Shown here in pieces: positions 57,790 through 64,000 of a stretch of 64,000 nt of DNA. The stretch is from Pseudomonadota bacterium (GTDB taxonomy: Bacteria > Pseudomonadota > Gammaproteobacteria > Xanthomonadales > Xanthomonadaceae), in the NCBI GenBank assembly GCA_018242445.1, contig JAFEBW010000009.1, positions 60,668 through 124,667 of the forward strand, read 5' to 3'. Position 1 is the stretch's first letter. Each line of letters begins with the position of its first letter. A model generated the notes under the pieces. The model did no database searches, was not told the DNA's origin, and saw only the letters and a program-made list of their open reading frames with translations. The translations under genes and the position numbers were made by a program.

Positions 57790-58749
57790 TCAAGCCCTGA
57801 CCGCCGCCCTGCGCAAACGATCGCGCACGCCTGCCCATGCCGGTTTGTCGGGTACTGACTCGACGAGGATGCTTGCCGGTACGCGCGCATCCAGTGACCG
57901 CAGTGCAGCGTACAAACCATGCGCGTAACCAACTGCATCGTCCGGCAGGGTCATGCCGTGTGCGGGATCGATACTCCCTCCACAACGCAGAACCAGCGCG
58001 CCTTGCAGATTTTCGGGTGCCACCAACAGCGCATCGATGGCGGCAGCGTCGACCCAGCGCAACGGGCAGGTCGGCGCGTAATGGCTTTCCAGCGCGCCCG
58101 ACACGCGCGGGCGCGACGCGGCTTCGGGTTCGACCAGCGGCCCGATCACGGACTCGATCTGCGCGCGGCCGATCGCGCCGGGGCGCAGGATCGCCGGGTG
58201 CGCGCCGGACAGGTCGAGGATGGTCGATTCGATGCCGACCGCGCATGGCCCGCCATCGAGCACGATGGGCAGGCGCTCGCCGAACTCCGCGCGCACGTGC
58301 GCCGCCGTGGTCGGGCTGATCCGCCCGAAGCGGTTGGCCGATGGCGCGGCGATGCCGTGGCCCAAGCCGCGCAGCACGGCCTGCATCAACGGATGCGCGG
58401 GCGCGCGCAGGGCCACCGTGTCCTGCCCGCCGGTGATGGCATCGGGCACGCCGCGCGCGCGTCGCAACACCAGGGTCAGCGGCCCGGGCCAGAATGCCGC
58501 AGCCAATGCCAGCGCGGTTTCCGGCACCGGATCGGCCCATTGCGACAACCACGATGCATCGGCGATGTGCACGATCAACGGGTGATCGCTCGGCCGCCCC
58601 TTGAGCGCGAACACGCGACGCACCGCTTCTGGATTGCCCGCATCCGCAGCCAGCCCGTACACCGTCTCGGTCGGCACGCCCACCAGCTCGCCGCGGGCCA
58701 GCGCCGCCACCGCCTGCTCGATCCGCGCATCGGTCGGCAACTGGCTCAA
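57790..58749 (-). CDS. L-threonylcarbamoyladenylate synthase (Sua5/YciO/YrdC family)
   Basis: 319 aa: YrdC domain (1-200) with [19 protein letters not shown] and S-A-N-R-F-G-R-I-S, plus a C-terminal Sua5 domain (S-H-Y-A-P-T). It makes threonylcarbamoyl-AMP for the t6A37 tRNA modification. The start appears to be TTG 58749, overlapping the folE stop as TTGA; no ATG lies near the conserved start. The C-terminal half is complete, so this is the long Sua5 form. Confidence 0.9.
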   Translation of the reverse strand: MSQLPTDARIEQAVAALARGELVGVPTETVYGLAADAGNPEAVRRVFALKGRPSDHPLIVHIADASWLSQWADPVPETALALAAAFWPGPLTLVLRRARGVPDAITGGQDTVALRAPAHPLMQAVLRGLGHGIAAPSANRFGRISPTTAAHVRAEFGERLPIVLDGGPCAVGIESTILDLSGAHPAILRPGAIGRAQIESVIGPLVEPEAASRPRVSGALESHYAPTCPLRWVDAAAIDALLVAPENLQGALVLRCGGSIDPAHGMTLPDDAVGYAHGLYAALRSLDARVPASILVESVPDKPAWAGVRDRLRRAAVRA

Positions 58750-59354
58750 CGCATCGACCCCGCATCGATCAGGCGCAGGAACTCCGCGCGCGTGCGCGCG
58801 TCCTCGCGGAAGGTGCCGAGCATGGTCGAGGTGACCATGCTCACCCCGCGCTTGTGCACGCCGCGCGTGGTCATGCACTCGTGCGCGCCCTCGATCACCA
58901 CGCCCACGCCCAGCGGCTTGAGCGCGGACTCGATGCAGCGCGCGATCTGCGAGGTCATCTTTTCCTGCACCTGCAAACGCCGCGCGAAGGTCTCCACCAC
59001 CCGCGCCAGCTTGCTGATGCCCACCACTTTGCCGTGCGGCAGATAACCCACGTGCGCCTTGCCGATGATCGGCGCCATGTGGTGCTCGCAATGCGATTCG
59101 AAGGCGATGTCGCGCAGCACCACCATGTCGTCGTAGCCGCCGACTTCCTCGAAGGTGCGCCGCAGGTATTCCTCCGGATCCTCGTGGTAACCGGAGAACC
59201 AGTCGCGGTAGGCCTCGACCACGCGCCGCGGGGTATCGAGCAGGCCCTCGCGCGCCGGGTCGTCGCCGGCCCAGCGCAGCAGGGTGCGCACGGCGTCTTG
59301 AGCTTGTTCATCGGTGACGGCGGATGGGTCGGATGCAGGGTGGGATGCCGTCAT
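58746..59354 (-). CDS. folE: GTP cyclohydrolase I FolE
   Basis: 202 aa. Zinc/active-site motif [23 protein letters not shown] and the C-terminal M-T-T-R-G-V region are intact. It converts GTP to dihydroneopterin triphosphate for folate. It is coupled to the sua5-like gene downstream. The two genes are flanked by copies of one composite repeat. Confidence 0.95.
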   Translation of the reverse strand: MTASHPASDPSAVTDEQAQDAVRTLLRWAGDDPAREGLLDTPRRVVEAYRDWFSGYHEDPEEYLRRTFEEVGGYDDMVVLRDIAFESHCEHHMAPIIGKAHVGYLPHGKVVGISKLARVVETFARRLQVQEKMTSQIARCIESALKPLGVGVVIEGAHECMTTRGVHKRGVSMVTSTMLGTFREDARTRAEFLRLIDAGSMR

Positions 59355-59387
59355 GCGTGATCTCCGAAGTTATCGATCATGATGGAA

Positions 59388-59614
59388 GCACCACTCTGGA
59401 TGATGCTTGAAGTTTGCACCAATGCTCCCTCCCCCGCCTGCGGGGGAGGGTTGGGGTGGGGCTGACGTTTGCGATAAAAGTTCCCCCATCCCAGCCACCC
59501 TGCCCTGCCGGGCGTTCTTCAGCGCGCGAACTGCCGTTGGGCAGTTCGCAAACGCGCCGCATCACCCCCCGCTAGCGGGGGAAGGGGTCAAAGCAGCCCG
59601 TGCTGGACGGGAGA
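59388..59614. repeat. composite dispersed repeat, long copy, with internal REP-like hairpins
   Basis: 227 bases sharing both ends with the short copy at 57670. Inside are a perfect 11-bp palindrome CCCTCCCCCGC / GCGGGGGAGGG (59428-59451) and the hairpin GCGAACTGCC / GGCAGTTCGC (59526-59549) also found at 30006. It fills most of the 391-base gap 59355-59745; the remainder shows no gene. Confidence 0.78.
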
Positions 59615-59745
59615 GAGCCCAATGTACCTTCACATCAGAGATTCCTGAAAGGAACGGCATGCTACGCCAGCGCGCCGTTTGCCGTCGCCGTTGCCATGCC
59701 AGGCGTTCGACGCAATGGTGAGTTGGCATGGCGATAGTCGATTCA

Positions 59746-60369
59746 TCAAAGCATGCGTCGTGAACGCTTCGCCGTCGCCGTCTCGGCACGCCGCGCCGGC
59801 TGCGCGTCCAGCGGCGCGAGCAGCCAATGCAGGGCGACGAGCTTGCCACCGCGCTCCGGGCGCGACTTCAGGAGCAGATCGGCAATCGCGTTGAGCAAGC
59901 GATTCACCTCGGCCAAGTCGTCTGCATCCGCCCAGCCCCGCAGCCGCGCCACCCACAACTCGCGCGCAGGTCCTTCGACCACCGTATCCGGGTTCGTCAG
60001 CGCCCTTTGGAAGTCGCGCTGCGCCAGCCGCGACATGCCGGCAGCCACCTTCGCCACCGCGCGTGCATTCGCGGTCGCGCCGGGTTTGTAGCGCAGGCGC
60101 ATGCGCTCGCCGGGCGGGGTGACCAGACGATAACGGCGCGCATCCGGTTCGGAAATTTCTTCGAGCAAACCGCCGTGCGTGAGTGCGCGCAGATGGTAGT
60201 AAAGACCATCGGCAGACCGGCCGAGTTGCGCCGCCAGTTCGGCGACCGTCGCCGCCCCGCCCAGAGCCTGGATCGCGGTCACCAATTCGATCCGGATCGG
60301 CGTCGCGAGCAGCGCGATCCGGCGCGCGTCTTCGACGATGCCGGCAGACGATTGTTGTTTCCTTGCCAT
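59746..60369 (-). CDS. winged-helix transcriptional regulator (ArsR-like)
   Basis: 207 aa. The N-terminal ~85 residues form a winged helix-turn-helix: A-L-L-A-T-P-I-R-I-E-L-V, then T-V-A-E-L-A-A-Q-L-G-R-S-A-D-G-L-Y-Y-H-L. The rest is alpha-helical and has no metal-binding cysteines, so it is not a classical metal sensor. It is divergent from the secreted aspartic-protease-like gene at 60461, and a palindrome in the shared 91-base gap is a likely operator for both. Confidence 0.82.
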   Translation of the reverse strand: MARKQQSSAGIVEDARRIALLATPIRIELVTAIQALGGAATVAELAAQLGRSADGLYYHLRALTHGGLLEEISEPDARRYRLVTPPGERMRLRYKPGATANARAVAKVAAGMSRLAQRDFQRALTNPDTVVEGPARELWVARLRGWADADDLAEVNRLLNAIADLLLKSRPERGGKLVALHWLLAPLDAQPARRAETATAKRSRRML

Positions 60370-60385
60370 CGGTTGGTTTGCCTTT

Positions 60386-60411
60386 GTTGAAAATATGCAT
60401 AATTATTCAAC
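60386..60411. promoter_or_regulatory. operator candidate between the regulator and protease-like genes
   Basis: Inverted repeat GTTGAA-N14-TTCAAC centred on ATGCAT, in a markedly AT-rich patch. CATAAT at 60398 could be the -10 of the plus-strand gene. A site overlapping both divergent promoters fits autoregulation. Confidence 0.55.
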
Positions 60412-60460
60412 ACATCGGCATTTCCCTCAAGCCGTTCCTTTCGAATCGAGGAGACTGGAC

Positions 60461-62341
60461 ATGCGCTACCGAATGACCGTGCCGATGATGACGGGCACCT
60501 TCGCCCTGCTGATGGCTACCGCGGTGCATGCCGAAGATGCCGCCGCACTGTTCGCACGCAGCAAGGCCGCCAGCGGCGGCGCGCTGTGGGATTCTGTGCA
60601 TTCGCTGCGCAGCACGGGAAAGTTGCGCGCGGGCGGGCTGCAAGGCGAGTTCCAGCAAACCGAAGACGTGCTGACGGGTCGCTCCAGCGACAGCTACAAG
60701 ATCGGTCCGGTGGATGGTGCCGACGGCTACGACGGTGCGCACGCGTGGTCGCGTTCGCCGGGCGGCGAGGTGGCCGTGCTGGATGATCCGGACGCCGTCC
60801 GCAATGCACACAGCAGCGCATGGCTGGGTGCCATGGGTTACTGGTATCCGCAGCGCGGCCACGCGACGTATGGCGATGTGGAAACACGGGAAGCCGATGG
60901 CAAGCGCTTCGAGGTCGTCACCGCAACCCCCGATGGGGGCAACCCGGTCACGCTCTGGTTCGCTGCCGATACCGGCTTGCTGGCGCGCAGTGTGCAGAAA
61001 ATGGGCGGCGACACGGTGACGACGTCGTATTCCGATTATCGCGACGTGGGCGGCATCCGCGCGCCATTCCACATCGCCACCGACCAGACCGATGCGGCGG
61101 GGCGCACCGATCCGCGCAACCATCACGAAGTGCAGTTCGATCGCATCGAAGCCAATGTCGCCGTTGCCGCCGCCGGTTTCACAGCACCGGCGATGGCAGC
61201 CACCGCGCACATCGACAACGCGAGCGGCGTCACCAGCGTCCCGATCGATCTGGTCAACAACCACATCTACGTCGATGGTGCGATCGACGGCAAGCCGGCA
61301 CGTTTTCTCGTCGATACCGGCGGCATGAATCTGCTCACGCCTGCCGCGGCGAAGAAATTCGGGTTGACCAGCGTCGGCAAGATGGGCGGCACTGGCGTTG
61401 GGGAAAAGCAGGCCGATGTCGGCGTCGCGCGCGGCAAGCAGGTGCGCGTGGGCGATGCGGTATTGGCCGAGCCGGTGTTTTACGTGATCGATCTGGGCAA
61501 CCTGCCGCAGATCGAAGGCGTGACGCTCGACGGCTTGGTCGGCTACGAGATGTTCCGGCGCTTCGACGTGTCGATCGACTACGCGAAGCGCGTGTTGACG
61601 ATGTCCGATCCGGCGAAATTCGTGCCGCCAGCGAACGCGACCGCATTGGACTTCAAGCTTGCCGGCACCGTGCCGGAGATTTCTGGAAGCCTCGACGGCT
61701 TGCCCGTGATGCTCACCGTGGATACCGGATCGCGCAGTTCGTTGACGATGGGCTCGCCGTTCGTGCACGAGCATGCGCTCGTGGCGAAATACCACGCAGC
61801 GCCGGAAGCGGTGATCGGTTGGGGCGTCGGCGGTGCCGTGCGCGGTCAGCCGGCGCGTTTCGGCACGTTGAAACTCGGCGATCTGTCCATCGTTGGCATC
61901 GCCGGCGACCTGTTCGTCGGCAACACCGGCGCATTCGCCGACCCCACCGTTGCCGGCAACCTCGGCGGCGGCGTGTTGCATCGTTTCACCGTCACCTTCG
62001 ATTACGCCCATCGAAAGATGTACCTCGCGCCCAATGCGGCCTTCGGTCAGCCCGACAGCTACGACCGCAGCGGCCTGTGGTTGTTCGCCGATGGCGATGC
62101 CTTGAAGGTGGTGGACGTGGCCGACGGCAGTGCGGCGCAGCGGGCAGGGATCAGGAAAGGCGACCGCATCGTGGCCATCGGAGGCTTGGCGGTCGGCGAA
62201 CTATCGCTCGCGGATTGGCGCGAACGCCTGCGCACGCTGGCAACCGGCCCCCGCCTGCCGATCCGCTTCCTGCGCAAAGGCAAGGCCATGGCTGTCGATC
62301 TCGTGCTGGCGGATCGAATTCCTCCGCACGTGGCGTTTTGA
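60461..62341 (+). CDS. secreted bilobed aspartic-protease-like protein with C-terminal PDZ domain
   Basis: 626 aa. Signal peptide (about 1-24, cut after V-H-A). Residues 25-240 resemble an outer-membrane lipoprotein-sorting-type beta domain. Two retropepsin-like halves follow: F-L-V-D-T-G-G with D285 and V-D-T-G-S with D421, each with downstream hydrophobic-G motifs, so one chain supplies both catalytic aspartates. A PDZ domain (about 540-615) ends the protein. GAGGAG precedes the ATG. It is periplasmic or exported; target unknown. Expression is probably controlled by the divergent winged-helix regulator. Confidence 0.82.
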   Translation: MRYRMTVPMMTGTFALLMATAVHAEDAAALFARSKAASGGALWDSVHSLRSTGKLRAGGLQGEFQQTEDVLTGRSSDSYKIGPVDGADGYDGAHAWSRSPGGEVAVLDDPDAVRNAHSSAWLGAMGYWYPQRGHATYGDVETREADGKRFEVVTATPDGGNPVTLWFAADTGLLARSVQKMGGDTVTTSYSDYRDVGGIRAPFHIATDQTDAAGRTDPRNHHEVQFDRIEANVAVAAAGFTAPAMAATAHIDNASGVTSVPIDLVNNHIYVDGAIDGKPARFLVDTGGMNLLTPAAAKKFGLTSVGKMGGTGVGEKQADVGVARGKQVRVGDAVLAEPVFYVIDLGNLPQIEGVTLDGLVGYEMFRRFDVSIDYAKRVLTMSDPAKFVPPANATALDFKLAGTVPEISGSLDGLPVMLTVDTGSRSSLTMGSPFVHEHALVAKYHAAPEAVIGWGVGGAVRGQPARFGTLKLGDLSIVGIAGDLFVGNTGAFADPTVAGNLGGGVLHRFTVTFDYAHRKMYLAPNAAFGQPDSYDRSGLWLFADGDALKVVDVADGSAAQRAGIRKGDRIVAIGGLAVGELSLADWRERLRTLATGPRLPIRFLRKGKAMAVDLVLADRIPPHVAF

Positions 62342-62541
62342 TTTCGGCGGACTCCAGGTATTTCAGGCGAACCAGAAGGCACCGCCCTTGCTGATCCCTG
62401 CTCCGGTTTGCGGGTCGCAATGCGGCCCCGACGGATTTGCCCTTCAGTTGCTCATGCCAATCCGCGATCAAGGGTTCGGACGTTGGAGCGTCGTCCCTGC
62501 GAAAGTCAAGGATCCGGCGGCTTGAACAATCAAGGCACTGG

Positions 62542-62561
62542 ATTCCCGCGTTCGCGGGAAT
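62542..62561. repeat. dRS3-like palindrome
   Basis: Perfect inverted repeat ATTCCCGCG-TT-CGCGGGAAT, followed by GACGA. The layout ATTCCC-N8-GGGAAT resembles small dispersed repeats known from Neisseria and other proteobacteria. CGTCCCTGCGAAAG at about 62490-62503 may be a related half-element. It lies in the 262-base gap before rlmI, where I see nothing else. Confidence 0.7.
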
Positions 62562-62603
62562 GACGAACAACAACATTCCTGGAATTGTGGACGCGAATTG
62601 GTA

Positions 62604-63788
62604 TCAGTCGACCCGCGCGAACACCGCCTTGAGGTAGCGGCTCTCCGGCACGCTGGCCATGAACGGATGGTCGGCGCCGGCGCCGGACACCTTCAGCACC
62701 TGCAGGCTGCGGCCGGCATAGAACGCCGCGCGGCGCAGCATGTCGAGGAACTGTTCCTCGCTGACCAGACCGGTGCACGAGCAGCTCAGGAAGAAGCCGT
62801 CGGGCTTGAGCACCGACATCGCCAGCTTGTTCATGTCGAGGTATTTCTTCAGCGCGGGGATGACCTGCTCGCGGTCGCGGGTCATCTTCGCCGGGTCGAG
62901 AATCACCGCGTCGAACTGCTCGCCGCTCGCGGCCGCATCGCGCAGCCACGGGAACAGGTCGGCCTGCACGAAACGCAGCTTCGCGTCGTTGAGCTTGGCA
63001 TTGCCCTTGGCGATGGCGAGGATTTCCTCGTCCAGATCCAGACCGATCACTTCCTCCGCGCCGCGGGTCTTGGCATAGATGCCGAAGCCGCCGGAGTTGC
63101 AGCACAGGTCGAGCACGCGCGCGCCGGCGACGTGGCGCGCGAACCACTCGCGGTTGTCGCGCTGGTCGGCGAAGAAGCCGGTCTTGTGGCCGCTGCCCGG
63201 GCTGGCGCGGAACTTCACGCCGTATTCGCTGATGATCGCCGGCGCCGGCGCATCGACACCACGGAAGTCGAAACTTTCCTGCTTTTGCACGTGGTCTTCG
63301 GCGAAGGCGTAGAAACGGCAGCCCGGGAACTGCTCGCGCAGCGCCTCGTAGATCCACTCGCGGTGGCGGAACATGCCGGCGGAGAAGAACTCGACGACGA
63401 GAAGATCGGCATAGCGATCGACGACGAGTCCCGACAACCCATCGCCCTCGGCGTGGACGACACGCCAGGCATCGCTGACTGCATCCAGCTTCAATACCTC
63501 GCGACGCAACGCCACCGCGCGGGCGATGCGGCGGGAGAACCATTCGGCGTCGATGGCTTCGTGCGCATCGGTGGTCAACACGCGCAGGGTGATGCGCGAA
63601 TGGCCGTTGTAGAAACCGCGCCCGATCCAGTCGCCGGTGTTGTCGTGGATCTCCACCACGCTGCCCGGCTTGGGCCGCGCGACCGGCTTGTCCACCATCT
63701 TCTGGTAGATCCACGGGTGCTGCGCGTTGGGATGGCTGGCCGGGCGGGCGGTCTTGAGGCGGATGACGGGATTGGCGGGCGCGTTCAT
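62604..63788 (-). CDS. rlmI: 23S rRNA (cytosine-1962 C5) methyltransferase RlmI-like
   Basis: 394 aa, the usual length. An N-terminal PUA domain (about 1-80, H-P-W-I-Y) is followed by the EEHEE domain and the Rossmann methyltransferase: T-G-F-F-A-D-Q-R-D-N-R, V-L-D-L-C-C-N-S-G-G-F, D-P-A-K-M (in place of the more usual DPPKF) and S-C-S-C-T-G. The ATG 63788 was chosen for the conserved start; the longer frame runs through a palindromic repeat. Confidence 0.9.
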   Translation of the reverse strand: MNAPANPVIRLKTARPASHPNAQHPWIYQKMVDKPVARPKPGSVVEIHDNTGDWIGRGFYNGHSRITLRVLTTDAHEAIDAEWFSRRIARAVALRREVLKLDAVSDAWRVVHAEGDGLSGLVVDRYADLLVVEFFSAGMFRHREWIYEALREQFPGCRFYAFAEDHVQKQESFDFRGVDAPAPAIISEYGVKFRASPGSGHKTGFFADQRDNREWFARHVAGARVLDLCCNSGGFGIYAKTRGAEEVIGLDLDEEILAIAKGNAKLNDAKLRFVQADLFPWLRDAAASGEQFDAVILDPAKMTRDREQVIPALKKYLDMNKLAMSVLKPDGFFLSCSCTGLVSEEQFLDMLRRAAFYAGRSLQVLKVSGAGADHPFMASVPESRYLKAVFARVD

Positions 63789-63877
63789 CGGCACAGTGTA
63801 GCCGGAGCACTGCGCGCTGACGGTCATGGTTACGACCGACTCGGCCTTCGAGCATGAATCGACTGCGCCGACCCACC

Positions 63878-63897
63878 CTCCCCCGCTTGCGGGGGAG
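63878..63897. repeat. GC-rich REP-like palindrome next to the IS110 remnant
   Basis: Perfect 9-bp arms CTCCCCCGC / GCGGGGGAG with a TT loop, in the sequence family of the palindrome at 59428. It lies 15 bases from the transposase stop codon. Confidence 0.7.
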
Positions 63898-63912
63898 CAA
63901 CTGTGTTCAAGG

Positions 63913-64000
63913 TCAAGCAGTTTTTGCATGTCGCGAAGGATCCCAATGAGTGTTATCGCGCAGCATGGCGTTGAGCATCGTCAGCAGCTTGCGCATGGCA
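63913..64000 (-). mobile_element. IS110-family transposase, C-terminal end (gene continues beyond the window)
   Basis: The minus strand encodes the last 28 residues before TGA: M-R-K-L-L-T-M-L-N-A-M-L-R-D then W-D-P-S-R-H-A-K-T-A. This K-L-L-x-x-L-N-A-M/L-x-x tail is typical of IS110-group transposases (DEDD catalytic type). The body of the gene is outside the window, so intactness cannot be judged. The element's end must lie in the few bases between the stop and the palindrome at 63878-63897. Confidence 0.75.

Noticed and set aside
63789..63929. N-terminal extension of the RlmI frame to 63929
   Set aside because: It runs through the palindromic repeat and into the transposase end; the conserved protein starts at 63788.

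Overview
The window looks like a chromosomal segment of a high-GC gammaproteobacterium of the Xanthomonadaceae/Rhodanobacteraceae type. Three things point there: the order pilB-pilC-pilD-(coaE)-mutT-secA-M23-dciA-lpxC-ftsZ running into a dcw cluster, the absence of murD and murB from that cluster, and abundant short GC-rich dispersed repeats. No rRNA, tRNA or CRISPR array was seen. All calls come from reading the sequence; no database search was run.

Left part (1-25.1 kb), type IV pili and glycans. A pilR-type sigma54 activator (897-2279) is followed by two type IV pilin genes, each behind its own sigma54 -24/-12 promoter. Around the pilins are three paralogous polytopic proteins (one cut by the window edge). 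They resemble eukaryotic TMTC O-mannosyltransferases: a GT-C membrane core with an early FDD motif, an E-H-R-N-Y motif and C-terminal helical repeats. A tightly overlapping plus-strand operon follows: polyprenyl-phosphate glycosyltransferase, DegT-type aminotransferase, WbqC-like protein, two tandem beta-propeller proteins, GNAT acetyltransferase and methyltransferase. A minus-strand operon runs toward it: DPM/GtrB-like GT2, methyltransferase, GT4, GT2 and a Wzx-like flippase. The pilus assembly genes pilB, pilC and pilD come next, and a CptA/EptA-like phosphoethanolamine transferase is translationally coupled to pilD. The whole block reads as a surface-glycan and possible pilin-modification island between the pilin genes and pilB.

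Middle part (25.1-49.4 kb), housekeeping. coaE is on the plus strand. A MutT/thiamine-phosphate-synthase fusion, secA and an M23 peptidase are on the minus strand; dciA is divergent from the M23 gene. The division and wall cluster, transcribed right to left, is mraZ-rsmH-ftsL-ftsI-murE-murF-mraY-ftsW-murG-murC-ddlB-ftsQ-ftsA-ftsZ-lpxC. Most junctions in it overlap by ATGA, GTGA or TTGA. A 36-codon relic of the ftsA 5' end lies between ftsQ and ftsA, and the ftsQ ribosome binding site lies in a perfect hairpin.

Right part (49.4-64 kb), mixed. It holds a Ycf46-like AAA+ ATPase; a REC-EAL protein, hybrid histidine kinase and 2OG-Fe(II) oxygenase operon; a second oxygenase; a hypothetical protein; sua5 and folE; a winged-helix regulator divergent from a secreted bilobed aspartic-protease/PDZ protein; rlmI; and the C-terminal end of an IS110-family transposase at the right edge.

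Repeats are prominent: heptanucleotide arrays, often in inverted pairs at gene ends and sometimes read into the protein; a 57-bp tandem repeat; REP-like palindromes; and a composite repeat on both sides of sua5-folE. The intergenic stretches over 300 bases (29683-30104, 31486-31807, 32720-33045, 49283-49683, 59355-59745) hold these repeats or promoters and no gene I can support.
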